DNA of 64,000 bases from Eurosta solidaginis (GCF_040869045.1 NC_090319.1:301246998-301310997), one strand, 5' to 3'. Positions 34,136 through 46,490 are shown, counted from the stretch's first letter. Notes: generated by a model not told the origin, from the sequence alone. Translations and numbers: made by a program.

Positions 34136-36951
34136 TTCAAGTTTTTAGTCTTTATTTCATTGCCTATTATTTCTTATTCTATTTAGTTAATTTAGTGACT
34201 CATTATTACAAGAAAACTTTTCTACCACGACACTTCTACCGGACTGTATGTAATATTTGTTCAAATATGAGCCAAATCCTGCAAAATTACAGTAACGTTT
34301 TATTGTTTTCGCTATATTTTTGTGCAGTCGAACGAAAAGAGAAATTTTTTCATGTCCCATTCTAGTAAGAACTTGGATAAAAAAAATTGCAATTGCAATT
34401 TTATATTCAAAATTTTAGACTGCAGCGTTTTTATATCGGTTTTTTTTTTATATGCACTTTTTTTTAGTCAATTTTATATGCCGTTTTCAATCCTCCAAAA
34501 CCGCAAACGCACTGCTGTTATCGATTCAGACCTAACGAATTTGTTTATTGCTGAACAGATTATCCGTTTGTTTGTAGAAGCATCGCTATAATAACAAATC
34601 TTTCAACGTCTTGCGGTAATAATATTAAGAATGCCAGCATAAATAGGTGCTCGTGATTTGTAAGGGATTGAGATTAGATTTGCTCGTTGTAGTAAATGAT
34701 CATATAGTGAAAATGGAATAATTAATAATTTTTAGTGAAATATGCATTCCAGACACTCGATGGTAAAACCAGGAATGAATTGTGAGAATATATATGAATA
34801 TACTATTTATATTTAGTTTTCATACGTTAACTGCACTTGGGCCCTTATATAACCGTTTTCAACCCGTGCCAAAACTTATATGTGATGTTATCTTCTATGA
34901 TATTATCGATTTTGGATATTTTTATTGTCCTCAAAGCCCTCGTCTGAAAGTTTAATTTATGGCTTCGGCCTTTAAACTGATTAATAACAAAGTACCTGGG
35001 CGACCGAACTTTGTTTGCAGAAAACATTTTTAACAATATTTCTGTAGAGATACGGCTTTAAATCTCTTTATTTTTTTTCCAAATTCTGAACAAGTCGAAA
35101 CCTTGCAAAAATATCCTAAGTAGCAACACCCATGCAGGAGTACCAGAAAACAGCTACGCAAAATTTCAACCCAATGAGTTGAGCAGTTTTTGAGGTAGTA
35201 GTATCTTACCTGAAAACATTTACGGTGAAAAATACCTTTTGTGTGATATCCTCATTTTGCATAAATTTTATTTAAATTTAAAATAGGTGGTAACCTTGTT
35301 TATATAACCTCAGAGGCAAACCTTCAATAGGAGAGCTCAAGACCCATATTACGTGTTACGATCGCAACTAATTTTTTAAATCACAATAGCTCTGAAATAG
35401 TGGATCGGATTAGTGGTATACTTGAACTAGCGGCAAATAGTACTCGTTAGGTACTTTATTATAATTTTTAGAAAAAGTTTGACAGTTGCATAGTTATCGC
35501 TTGAGTGAAAATGTTTTTCAGTCACTGATTGTAACACGTTATACGGGCCCAGAATGTAGCTTATTTCTAATGCAGAAAACCTTATCCAAATAGGTCTAGC
35601 CGTTTTCGCATTTTGACAGGTATATAAAGAAATATATTTAATACGATTGGGTGGCAACCTTAAGTGGCAGCCTCAGTTTTAAATATTTTTATTGTAATAC
35701 GACCCTAAATACCTTTCATTTGATTCCCATGCTTACCCAACTTAGTTAAAACAAAAAAACTTTCAAATCGTTGGCAGCCTTGTCAATACGTACTTAGTGG
35801 CAACACTTAGAAAAATGGTCTTATGCCTTATACCATTTATGTACCAAACTTCATTCAAATCGGGTGAACCGTTTCCAAATCGTTCGCTTATAGTGATAAG
35901 ATAGAAAAGTTTGTATTCATATAACAGAGCGCCCCATTAATTAAGAAAAAAAAAAAATAACGACCTACAAACAAAATTATTTTGTGTTTGATATCAAATT
36001 GCTAAAGAAAATAAGAAAATTGTTTGAGTGTCCAGAGTTGAAAAACCCCAGCAAATATTTTATTTTTATTTTTGCTGTTTCCGGTACCAGGGCTGCTTGA
36101 GCCTCTCCCATGTCCGAGTGCGCATAAAAGGTGAATTTATATTATTTTCACCTCGCTCCATTGAACTAGAACAGAAAAAAAGAGGCACCGTTTCACACTA
36201 CACGTTTAATGACTACCCCTGGACTCGTGCTAATCAGATGCACAACGGGACGGTTGGCAGACACATTTGTACCAACAACGCTTAAACCTGAGCAAAATTT
36301 ATTTAAATTAAACAAACAGCGCCTTTCACAAATCCCGTTTGACGGAACCTGTAGAAGAAGAACAAGAATACTGAAATAACTAAGAACGCGTTCTAAAGGT
36401 CTGCAAAGGGGGGTAATTTTCATTTTGTAGGGCACCGCAAATTTAAAATTATCAGTTGGCGCACATAACAGAATTAAAACTATGTAGTACTGTCTCTTAA
36501 TGCGATAGTTTTGAGCTAGTTCGCAAGTAGTGCGAGTCAATGCAGGGTACATTTGTAGGGAAAAATTTGTGTAATTACACTCATAATGAATTCTTATTAG
36601 CATTCAGCGATGATAGACAATGAGTTGATGTTTCGTTTAGTACCTATCTATAAACATTGTTTACATGAACATAACAACAATTATGGAGTTGCTGCCAACC
36701 AACAACAACATTTACTGTACTGTATATTCATGCCACATGCGGTAGTTGCAACAAGTGCAATTGCATGAATATAGGCGCATACGTATTGAGAAATTCAATC
36801 ATCCTACAAACCCTGTACCCCGCAGAGAAACACAAAGCTACATAGTTTGAAGCAATACTAGTTTAGAACTGGAATTCATGGAACTCACAAAGGTCTCCTA
36901 TTCGTCGTATGTGCTATGTTCAAATCAATTCTTATTTTCGAATATATATAC
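34136..36951. other. no gene recognised; possible dispersed repeat at 35060-35930
   Basis: The block 35060-35930 has recurring phrases (GTGGCAACC, ACCAGAAAAC/ACCTGAAAAC, AATCG..TGAACCGTTT) suggesting an old repeat, but no second full copy is present in the window. The rest holds only short frames; the 136-codon minus-strand frame at 36193-36603 has no recognised motif. Confidence 0.35.
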
Positions 36952-37640
36952 TGTAACGAATTCTTGGGGATTCCGATTATTTTGCACCTTCTGCTAACGC
37001 TCGAATCGCTGAACTTTCGAATTAGTAACTCCAATATTAAGTATTGCAAAATGGTCTTTATTTAGACTACTTTGGGAGAAGTACTTGTTTAAGTAACTTA
37101 AACCCCGCAGCCAATACCTTGGAGCCCCCCAGTGCTCGCCCCCAATGAATAAATACAAGGTGTAACAGGTGCATAGCAACCTCCCTCTCTAAAATAACAC
37201 ACAGTCCACTTAAATAATATAATAGCAAAAAACCTATTCGCCCGCCGAATCACCAAAACTTAGACAGTACTTCACAATTATACTTCACTTCACAACTAAT
37301 AGCATGTTTAAATCAAATTGATTAGTTATTCCTCAGCTTGCTCTGCTTTTATACTCTCTGTTGCATCGTTCGCATATTTCTCCTAAGGTCTAGACTTTTC
37401 ACGAACATGGAACAGTTGTATCGCATACTTGGGTATGTAGCTATATGCGTGTGTATGTGTGAGCAACAACTTCTTTGCTCTAAGCTGCTGGTTATGTGTG
37501 TGGAGCATTCTTCATCGCCTTCTATGGAAGTGTGGCGGCTTTAATGTTTACATGTACATAAATGTGGCTGCTTGCTGTTTTTGTTGTTGTGATTATTTAC
37601 TAATAGCATAGCGATGCTAATATTCGCCATAATATTTATA
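36952..37640 (+). repeat. solo-LTR-like sequence
   Basis: TGTAACGAATTCTTGGGGATTC start, CTTCTGCTAACGCTCGAATC, CTTTTATACTCTCTGTTGC, TTTTTGTTGTTGTG, GCGATGCTAATATTCGCC and the end ATATTTATA. It parallels 786-1213 but is fuller. No internal retrotransposon sequence adjoins it. Confidence 0.55.
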
Positions 37641-38433
37641 TATATGTTTATATTGGAAATAATGGAAACAATATACGACTTTCTTGTGAACTGTCAAATT
37701 GTTAACGCAGATCAGTTCGAAAAAGAGTCATACAACAACCGCATATCTATATCTTTAAGTATGACTGTACCAGGGGCGTTTATACCGTAATAATATCGTC
37801 TTTACCAGCCCCTCAATATAAGATGTCAGGAACTATTTACGGTGCAAGATAACCTGATAATACTGCATTTTTTTGATAATATATAAATAAAATAATGATC
37901 ACCCCATCCGCACCTAATACTAGTTTTGAACTAGGTTTTCTAAAGTTAATTCGATTGATTTCAGGGTACATAAATTTTGATCAGTGCATTTGTTTACACA
38001 AAACAGTAGCCACATAATAAAGCGCCGCTGTAGAGCTCCTCACATATCGATCGATAACCGACCAATGCACGTTGGCAAAATAATACTACAATGTTTATTT
38101 ATTTGTTTATTTTTAATGCATTCTTGAATGAACTTCAATTTACCACAACTTTGACTGCAACTACATAGGTATGAATGTATATGTAAATGTATATACAAAC
38201 ATATGTATGTGTATTAAGGGCGCCCTTATTTTGAAATTGTTTAAAAATTATTGGTTCAAATCTGGAAGTACCTAAATCAAACTCAAAGCTTCTACATACG
38301 AGTCGATTCAGATGAATGTTGTACCAATTTCACACCGATAGCTAATGAATTGGTTAGTCGAGTTTTCTACATTTTAGCGCGAATGGAACTAAACTCAAAT
38401 TGTAAATCACTTGTTTATTTATTGTTTAACTAG
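37641..38433. other. no gene recognised
   Basis: AT-rich; contains a short ATGTATAT/ATGTATGT-rich patch near 38170-38215. No family match. Confidence 0.4.
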
Positions 38434-38445
38434 TTGAGCATCTAA

Positions 38446-38657
38446 AAAAAAATAAATTGCGTTATGCTCCTCTTGATTTTCCCTACAAATTAGCCGGACG
38501 GGACCTACATATTTTATGCCGACTCCGAACGGCATCTGCAAGGCAGATGAGTTTTCACTTTTTTATAATATTTTATTGTTGCTTTGCCCGGGGTGTGAAC
38601 CCAGGGCATACGGTGTGGTAGGCGGAGCACGCTATCATCACACGACGGTGGCCGCCA
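38446..38657 (-). mobile_element. tRNA-derived SINE, 3'-shortened, TSD TTGAGCATCTAA
   Basis: On the minus strand the head GGCGGCCACCGTCGTGTGATG, box-B-like CTGGGTTCACACCCCGGGC and body GCCGTTCGGAGTCGGCATAAA are clear. The A-rich tail lies at 38446-38455. An exact 12 bp duplication TTGAGCATCTAA lies at 38434-38445 and 38658-38669. The internal AAGCGGGG..GGCAGTG part is deleted. Confidence 0.9.
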
Positions 38658-39855
38658 TTGAGCATCTAATGTAAATGGAAATCTAGTCAGATTATTTGGG
38701 TGCTTCCGATTTTTTGTCAATGCAGCTAATAACTAACAAAAATGCTTAAATTACCATTACACTGAAAGAAATTGTGCTAGTAAAATCAACAACTCGGTTC
38801 TGTTGTTCTTGACTTAACGGATATTCGGTGAAATTGATCGAATTACGGTTAAGTCGACCGAGTTCTTTGTCAAACGAACAGATTAGTTTAGTCATTTCAA
38901 CAAAAGAGAAATTTCCACTCTTAAGTTCTGAAATCTTTAAAAATTCTGTAAAATTGAAAGATTCCTGGTCAATCTAACTGATTTTTCTGTTAACACAACT
39001 GGTCTCACTGGTAATTTCAACAGCGATCAACAGTCAATACATGAGCAAATTTCAAAGAGAATTTTACGCTCACTGCGCTCCCTACTGTGTACTTATGACG
39101 ATGATGCCACTTGTTTAAAAAAAAATACAAAAATAAGAAAACCACCAAATCGAAAAAACACACAAAATGGGAAAATAACAAAAAGTATTTTTTCAGTTAT
39201 CAATACAAAACGAAAAACCCTTTCTTGAATTTACTGTGCAAAAAATTATGAGATACCGGGACACCTATTTATCGGGTACAATTTTGCAGCTTCTCCTCCA
39301 ATCGAAATGGAAAATTGCGTCCTCTTGTTGCAAAAGTTTTGCTTGAACGAAGAGGATTTTTCCAAAGGTAGTAACATTTTGTTCAAGTTTTTACGAATTT
39401 TATTATTATTATTATTGATGTTTCCTACAACATAAAAGTTTGAGTTGTTTGGAATCGTTTCAACTTAAAGTGTTACGAAAATTAAACTTGCCGAATTACA
39501 TGTAAAGTTACTCCAGTGGTGAATTACCTTCTAGCGATTTGATTCTTTACTTTTCTATAACTTATGTTATGTCAAACTTTTATACAAGTTTTGTTCGAAA
39601 CAATCAAGTGTGGCAACTACATGCGAGAGAAGAAATTGAGAATGAGCTTAGCTGCAGCCGAAAGAATTGAGAATCAGTTTTGTGACTACTATTTTCATTT
39701 CTATTTGCAAAGCGAAGTTCAAAACTATAAATTAAATAAATTATAAAATATAAAATTTGGTGAAAGTGCGTTTAATAAAACAAAATAATAAAGTGTATAA
39801 TGTTTAATGTGTGCCAGCATATTTGATGTAGCCCAATTGACGTTCGGTTAGTAAG

Positions 39856-40194
39856 TGCCACCGTGGTGTGATGGTAGCGTGCTTCGCCTGCCGCACCGTA
39901 TGCCCTGGGTTCGCACCCCGGATAAAGCAACATCAAAACTTTAGAAATAAGTTTTTTCATTTAGTAGAAAAGTTTTCTAAGCGGGGTCACCCCTTGGCAG
40001 TGTTTGGCAAACGCTCCGAGTGTATTTCTGACATGAAAATCTCTCAGTGAAAACTCATCTGCATCGCAGATGCCGTTCGCAGTCGGCATAAAACATGTAG
40101 GTCCCGTCCGGCCAATTTGTAGGGAAAATCAAGAGGAGCACGACGCAAATTGGAAGAGAAGCTCAGCCTTAGATCGCCTTACATTTATTTATTT
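39856..40194 (+). repeat. tRNA-derived SINE inside MITE A copy 2
   Basis: The most complete copy in the window: head TGCCACCGTGGTGTGATGG, box-B-like CTGGGTTCGCACCCCGG, GCGGGGTCACCCCTTGGCAG, GCAGATGCCGTTCGCAGTCG, GTAGGTCCCGTCCGGCC, GCACGACGCAAATTGGAAG, end CGCCTTACATTTATTT. Its site within MITE A is identical to that in copy 1, so it entered before that MITE multiplied. Confidence 0.85.
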
Positions 40195-40207
40195 ATATGG
40201 CAATATA

Positions 40208-41226
40208 CACTCAGAGAAAAACGCCGTTCTAAAATCTGGCACCACCGGACTCATTTCAAGCTTTTCATGTTCTTACTTTTTTGTTCTTGAAAAACGAACG
40301 ACCTGTTCTCAAAACAACAACCTTGTTCTTGAACTGACAACCATTTTCTTGAAAACAGAACGGCTGGTCTTAAAATATGAACAAATGTTCTAGAAATGGG
40401 AACAATGTTCTTAAATTAAGAACAATGTTCTTAAATTAAGTTCAAGAAAAAAGAAACGGTATAATTCGTGTGCACTAAAATGATAAATACAACATTTGGC
40501 ACAATCTATCGAGCAGTTGTAGTGGCTCAGCGGCAACGATGTTGCGGTTGTAATCGTGTGGCTCGAGTTCGATCACCGCCAAACTCTGAAGTTTTTTAAA
40601 ACAATTTTTTTATATTCTATTTTTTTAACTCTTATTTTTCGTTCAGTTCCACGAATATATGTACAGCTAATTCCCAAACTTGTTATGAAATGTTTTAAGT
40701 ATATACTCAGATTGCATCAATAGAATGAACAATTTCTCAATAAGAGAAAGACATGAAAAAATGGATATTATGCGTTTTCCATCTTTTGGTCTTTAATAAT
40801 AGCTTTTTTGTTATTAATATTTTTTATTAATTACAAAAAAATGATTATTAATAAAAATAAATAAATGAGCACTAATTGGAAAAATCACCTTCCCTCTCCA
40901 TCCCCCCACCCCCTCCAACAAAAATCAAGAACAAACCGTTCTTGAATTGAGACCGAAAAATTTTAAATCGACCACAAATCGTTCTCGAAGCGTGAGAACG
41001 AAAATTCTTAAATGAAGCCCAAGTAGTGCTTGAAATGAGCACAGAAATTTCACACATCAATACCAAAGTGGTCATAAAATACGAACGGTGTGCTTGGAAA
41101 AACTGTTCTTAAAACAAGCCCATCGGTCACGAGTTAACAAAAAACGTACTTAGCAGACTTTTGTCAACGAATGTTCTTAATTTTGAACTTGTTTCGTTCG
41201 TTTTAGAACGATTTTTTCTCTGAGTG
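40208..41226. mobile_element. TA-flanked MITE family B, copy 1 (TIR CACTCAGAGAAAAA)
   Basis: CACTCAGAGAAAAACGCCGTTCT at the left, GAACGATTTTTTCTCTGAGTG at the right, TA on both outer sides. The interior is rich in GTTCTTAAA/AAGAACA motifs near both ends and carries a tRNA-like segment (40516-40588). No transposase. Copy 2 at 43403-44431 lies in the opposite orientation. Confidence 0.88.
40516..40588 (+). other. tRNA-like segment with Pol III box A and box B inside MITE B
   Basis: TGGCTCAGCGG (40523-40533) is a full match to the box A consensus TRGCNNAGYNG(G). GAGTTCGATCACC (40564-40576) keeps the GTTCGA core of box B. The two are about 42 bp apart, as in a real tRNA. The acceptor arms do not pair, so this is tRNA-derived rather than a working tRNA gene. 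The same segment is retained in the other copy at 44056-44128. Confidence 0.7.
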
Positions 41227-41499
41227 TAGGTACTTTCGTTCAAAGCTGTCGCAACAACTTTTTTTGTTCATTTGACTACTAAAACGGTCAATTACGAATC
41301 AACGATTTGTGCGCAGTTGATTCAATATCTTGTTACGATGGATAAAAATTAACAGAAATTTCGGTTGAACTGACCGGTATTTCGGTTGATTTTACCAGTC
41401 TTTTTCTTTCAGTGTAATAATTTATGAAAAAACAAAAATCACGAGAAAATGCTTAGTCTGTTTTCTGCACCCTTTTTGCATTTTTTAAAAATAGCATAC

Positions 41500-41895
41500 G
41501 TTTTAACGTATATGTCGCATATATAGTATATAGTTACCCCATATAAACCTATTTTTCAGATAAGCTTTTCGTCATTTCTGCCTCTCTATAGAAGCTTCGA
41601 ATTTCATCAAATACTTATGTACACGTCGTATATTGTTTAGAAAAGTGAGTAATGGTCATCGCTATCTCACGCAGACAACAATAAACGTGAAACTTTGTGT
41701 GAAGGCTACCGATTATTTTTTTTTAAATTTTATATTTATTGCAAATGTCGCTTATGTAGATCTCTTCTCTATATATTACACATTTTATACAGCGGCTTAT
41801 TTTTATACAACAAATGGGATAAGATTATTGTCCAGCTACACTCATGGTATGCAGTTTTAGACAAAGCCGAAAATAGTCCCGTTCTTACTTGTTTA
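41500..41895 (-). repeat. fragment of the 140 bp tandem-repeat element family
   Basis: CCCCATATAAACCTATTTTTCAG, GAAGCTTCGAATTTCATC and the end GTCCCGTTCTTACTTGTTTA match one unit plus the terminal segment of the element at 31160-32725, same orientation. Confidence 0.65.
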
Positions 41896-41924
41896 TTATG
41901 TTTTATATGAAATCGAAATAAAAC

Positions 41925-42187
41925 GCAGCGGCTGCGCTGGCTAGGTCATGTTATGCGAATGAAAGATGATGCTCCGGCAAAGAAAGTGTTTCTATCGGAA
42001 CCCGCCTATGGAAGCAGAGGTAGAGGGCGGCCCCCACTCCGTTGGAAGGACCAGGTGGAAAACGATTTAAACTCCCTTGGTGTAACCAACTGGCGCCGGT
42101 TGGCGGAGCGAAGGAGCGACTGGCGCGCCTTGTTGGACGGCCATAACCGTTTAGACGGTTAAGCGCCAATTAAGTAAGTAAGTAATA
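41925..42187 (+). mobile_element. RTE-like 3' end, heavily 5'-truncated
   Basis: Encodes the last about 75 residues of the RTE ORF in one open frame (LRWLGHVMRM..GRGRPPLRW..DWRALLDGHNRLDG), stop, then GCGCCAATTAAGTAAGTAAG. It is nearly identical to the complement of the 3' end at 46778-47050, so it is young. A possible diverged duplication (ATATGAAATCG / ATATCAAATCA) flanks it. Confidence 0.88.
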
Positions 42188-43402
42188 TCAAATCATTGAA
42201 AAAAAATCATATAATGAAAAGTTGTTTCGAATATTCGAAATGTCGGTACATTTTGTGCGATTTTTCTACCTGCGAAACTTACAATTGTATACCATAAAAG
42301 CACCGGAATATCTCTTTGCCAGTGCCATACAAATTGTGTACTAGACCTACAACTCTGGGTATATCTTCCAAAAAGTATATTTTCACCCTCACACAATGTT
42401 ATTAAATTCAAAAATAAAAAGTTGACAAGAAACGTTTTGCAGTATACAGTCGACTAGGGTCTTGAATTTAAAAAAGGGCTTTCTCGGGTATTAAAACACA
42501 AAAAAGATTTTTAAGTTTAAAATGTTTAACATTTGTCCAAAATTTAAGTATCACCCTAATATTAAATATGTCCCCAGTAAGGACACTCATAATGGTACTT
42601 TAAATCGTTTATACTTTACTACTTCATTCTTGTATGTTTATATGTCGTTAATGTACCACATGCGGCATTGATTTTCATCTACTCCGTACAGCTTACTAAA
42701 ATACTAATATTTGTGATTTTAACCAAACAAAGAGTTAAAGAAGATTTATTAATGGATGGGACATTGAATTGCATTTAACTTCATTTCTAAAGTTAGGTCT
42801 ATGTTTTATGTATACAAATGTGTTTGTGCATGGCACTACGCACGTAAAGATTTTCCTTAACCAATCTGGTGTTTTGTAAACAAACTTGGGCGTGTTTTTG
42901 TTTCGCCTCTTCTGACAAGAACTCCTAATTTTTTTAATACTTCAATTGAAATTTAGAAGCCGGAAAAAGCCATCACCATCACTAAAGTGTATACTAGTTT
43001 ACTTTCGTACATGTAAACATTCATACTTATATGTTTCCATTGTTAGTGCATTTAGGTGAGGATATGTAAATATATTCTAGCGACATTTGTTAGAACAAGT
43101 CTTGCTTATAAATTGCGCGTAATTCGCTAGATTCATAAATTTTTTGTTTTTTTTTTCAGATTCCGTTTCATTGGGCTGCCTTTAATTTATTTTGATGAAC
43201 GTACAATAAGCTTCAGCTTTTCGTTTACCTCTCATGTCAAGCCATACGCGTTTGATGTTGCAACGACGAAAGGCCTCTCTATCTTATGGCAGTGCTGCTA
43301 CAGGAGAGGCGATGATTGACCGGATATGAATAGAACCCACTCGTACACGGGTTTAGCCTTGAGCAGATGGAAATAGCCCATTTGTATATATGTATGTATG
43401 TA
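42188..43402. other. no gene recognised
   Basis: AT-rich, short frames only. Confidence 0.4.
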
Positions 43403-43710
43403 CACTCAGAGAAAAAATCGTTCTAAAACGAACGAAACAAGTTCAAAATTAAGAACATTCATGGACAAAAGTCTGTTAAGTATGTTTTTCCTTAACTCGT
43501 GACCGATGGGCTTGTTTTAAGAACAGTTTTCACAAGCACACCGTTCGTATTTTATGACCAGTTTGATATTGATGTGTGAACCTTCTGTGTTCATTTCAAG
43601 CACTACTTGTGCTTGATTTAAGATTTTTCACTCTCACGCGGCGAGAACGATTTGTGGTCGATTTAACATTTTTCGGTCTCAATTCGAGAACGGTTTGTGC
43701 TTGATCTTGT

Positions 43711-43740
<30 letters not shown>
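43711..43740 (+). repeat. 30 bp poly-G run
   Basis: Thirty consecutive G, bounded by CTTGT and AAGTGGGAC. The homologous site in copy 1 (about 40895-40915, complement) is an interrupted C-rich tract, so the run grew after the copies separated, or is an assembly/sequencing artefact. Confidence 0.8.
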
Positions 43741-43741
<1 letters not shown>

Positions 43742-44055
43742 AGTGGGACGATAATTTCTTCAAATACTTCATATTTATTTATTTTTATTAATAATAATTG
43801 TTTTGTAATTAATAAAAAATATTAATGACAAAAAAACTATTATTAAAACCAAAAAGATGAAAAAAACGCGTATATGCATTTTTTCTTGTATTTCTCTTAT
43901 TGAGAAATTCTACTTATTTGATGATGCAATCTGAATATATACTTAAAACATTTCATAACAAGTTTGAGAATTACCTGTGCTAATGTGAATGGAACTGAAC
44001 GAAAAGTAAAAGTAAAAAAATAGAACATAAAAAATTGTTTTAAAAAACTTCAGAG

Positions 44056-44128
44056 TTTGATGGTGATCGAACTCGCGTCACACGATCGCAACCGCAACAT
44101 CATAGCCGCTGGGCCACTACGACTGCTT
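44056..44128 (-). other. tRNA-like segment inside MITE B copy 2
   Basis: On the minus strand: box A TGGCCCAGCGG (44116-44106), box B GAGTTCGATCACC (44074-44062). Both boxes are kept despite divergence between them, relative to the copy at 40516-40588. Confidence 0.65.
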
Positions 44129-44504
44129 GGTAGTTTGTGCCAAATGTTGTATTTAACATTGTAGTGCACACGAATTGTACCGTTTCTTTTTTCTTGAACT
44201 TAATTTAAGAACATTGTTCTTAATTTAAGAACATCGTTCTCATTAATAGAACATTTGTTCATATTTTAAGACCAGCCGTTCTCTTTTCAAGAAAATCGTT
44301 GTCAGTGCAAGAACAAGGTTGTTGTTTTAAGAACAGGTCGTTCGTTTTTCAAGAAGAAAAAAGTAAGAACATGAAAAGCTTGAATTGAGTCCGGTGGTGC
44401 TGGATTTTAGAACGGCGTTTTTCTCTGAGTGTATGATCATGCACAGTCCGTCACAAAATATGGGTATATTTGCAGAAAAATTGTTCAAGGACGTTCATAA
44501 TTTA

Positions 44505-45335
44505 TTAGGTGTAATGGACGATTTTAAAGCCGCCTTCGATGGCACGAAAAGGTGCTGCCTATACATAAACCGTTATGTTTTAATTTAGTTTCCTGGGTAA
44601 TATTCTAGCGTGCAGCTACTGGCGTATGCTGACGTCATTGATATCATGGGCCTAAACACCCGCGCCGTAAGTTCTGTTTGCTCCAAACTGGAAATAGAAG
44701 AAAATATGTGGTTGATGGTGAATGAGAGCAAAACGAAGTACCTGCTGTCATAATGCAAAGAGACAGCGCATTTTGAGATCGTAGAATGCTTCGTTTATAA
44801 GGGAACCAGTATTAAGACAACAACATCAGCTTTAAAATGCAGTGAAAAATCACTCTTTCCAATAAATGCTAATTTGGAGTAGGTAAGCGATTGAAAAGTA
44901 AAGTCCTCTCTCGGCAAACGAAAATCATGCTTCACAAGCCACTTATCGTTCTCGTCCTGCTATATGATGCAAAATCAAGAACCATGGTAACAACGTCAGA
45001 TTAGGCGGCTTTGGGAATGTTCGAAAGAAAAGTTTTTCGAAAGATTTATTGGTCTTTACCCATCGGTGAGGATGCTTACCGAAGAAGATTTAATGATGAG
45101 CTGTATGGGCTTTATGCACAGACCAACATAGTCCAGCTAATTAAAACGCAGCTGCTACGCTGGCTAGGTTATGCAATGCGAATGAAGTATTCTTACCGGA
45201 ACCCATCTATGGAAGCAGAGGGAGAGGGCGGCCCCAACTACGCTGGAAGCACCAGGAGGAAAACGATTTAAATGCACTTTAACCGTTTAACTAACCGTTT
45301 CAACAGGTAAGCGCCAATTATGTAAGTAAGCAATG
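44505..45335 (+). pseudogene. decayed RTE-like element, RT motif A to 3' end
   Basis: DFKAAFDGTKR (near 44520-44552) is the first catalytic RT motif. LLAYADVIDIMGLNTRAVSS (near 44620) shows the second with one Asp of YADD replaced. GMFERKVFRKIY, RRRFNDELYGLYAQ, LLRWLGYAMRMK and the 3' GTAAGCGCCAATTATGTAAGTAAG follow. A deletion removes the region between motifs A and C. Several indels; inactive. Confidence 0.85.
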
Positions 45336-45769
45336 GAAGTTAAACACGTTGACGATTTTGGACTTGAAAAATGTATCTCACCAATGCAAGATCAGAAGAC
45401 CTTTAATAAGTTTTTAAAGTAAATGTAGGGCTCACCAACAGGCTATCTCGCAAAATTTCGGAATACCCGTTGCTGCTATTATTGCATATTTAAACAACTT
45501 ATCTGATCTAACACAAGTGCATATCGGAATTTGGAAGCAGTTAGATACACAGACGATCATCAAAAACTTTAACAAACTGTTAGGTACCCCATGAAGGTTC
45601 AAGTTTGAGCCTCTACTCAAACAAATAACTAGCACATTTCGTTGTGTTTAACGCCAGTTTTAATGCTGTTTTGATGGGTGAAGTTAAATAAAAAGACTCA
45701 CTACCATTCGAAATAACTCCGAAACTTTTTGTGGATTATCATTTTACAGATCATTTTACAGCTGACTCC
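45336..45769. other. no gene recognised
   Basis: No frame or repeat assigned. Confidence 0.4.
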
Positions 45770-46490
45770 AGGTTGTTTCGAGGTCCTCGGATATTTCTGG
45801 CTCACTAAGGAACAAATGGTCCCGCTTCCAAGATAAATTTTGGGTTATTTTTGAAACCCTATTGTCGTTATTTCTGGACCATTTTGGGACTATTTTGGGA
45901 TGAGTATTCCAAGATTGCTAAATGATTATTGCGGCTCTGTATCGGGATTATATTCGCTATCGTTTCGAAACTATTTCTACATTATTTAAGAGCTATTAGG
46001 GACCGCTTCGTGATTGTTTTAATGTTCTTTCGTGGCTATTTCAAGATTTGTAGGACTATTCCGAGACCGTTTTAGAATTGCGATCCAGATTTCCCGGAAC
46101 TGTCTGCTTGTTTTCGTAAAAATATCGCCGAGACCCATTTCATCAAAATTTCGCTTTTATCTGCGTTTAGTTTTGAGATTGTTTTGGGAAATGTTTTCGG
46201 AGCCGTTTCGTCGCTTTTCGGGAATCGTATCGGAAGAATTACTACGGAGTGTTTTTAAACATTTCCCGTATCATTTCGAGATTGCTTTCGAAACTATTCC
46301 AAAACCATTTCGCGATCATTTTGTAAAAAAGTGTTTTAGGTGAGCATTGGGTCCCACCGTTTCAAAAAATTCTGTATGTTCTTTGTTCCATGGATCAATT
46401 CGGATTTAACCCTGGACTTTATACCGGTTGTGTGCTATATTTTCCGGGCTGTCTCGGAACTACTCTCAGGATCATACCGAAGTATAAATC
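45770..46490. repeat. degenerate GGACTATTTTGGGA array
   Basis: Variants of (G)GGACTATTTTGGGA, GACCGTTTTAGAA and CCATTTCG.GATC recur irregularly. It is the same kind of sequence as 17030-18170 in bap intron 2. The 103-codon open stretch at 46032-46343 is a by-product of the repeat. Confidence 0.55.

Larger units (their letters stand above)
38760..41414. mobile_element. TA-type MITE family A, copy 2, carrying a SINE and a nested MITE
   Basis: CACTGAAAGAAATTGTGCTAG at the left, CCAGTCTTTTTCTTTCAGTG at the right, with TA on both outer sides. It is collinear with 14571-16215. It contains the same SINE at the same point (39856-40194) and, in addition, a complete MITE B at 40208-41226. Removing the nested element gives about 1.64 kb, the same length as copy 1. 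Confidence 0.85.
43403..44431. mobile_element. TA-flanked MITE family B, copy 2, with a 30-G run
   Basis: CACTCAGAGAAAAAATCG at the left, GGCGTTTTTCTCTGAGTG at the right, TA on each side. It is collinear with 40208-41226 in reverse. It contains a tRNA-like segment on the minus strand and an uninterrupted run of 30 G at 43711-43740, where copy 1 has only broken short C tracts. Confidence 0.88.

Noticed and set aside
36193..36603. 136-codon minus-strand frame
   Set aside because: No recognisable motif, atypical composition for a protein, and no supporting context.
40516..40588. Functional tRNA gene
   Set aside because: Box A and B match, but acceptor and other stems do not pair and the segment is repeated inside a MITE.
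46032..46343. 103-codon open frame rich in Phe/Arg/Ser
   Set aside because: Produced by the GGACTATTTTGGGA-type array.
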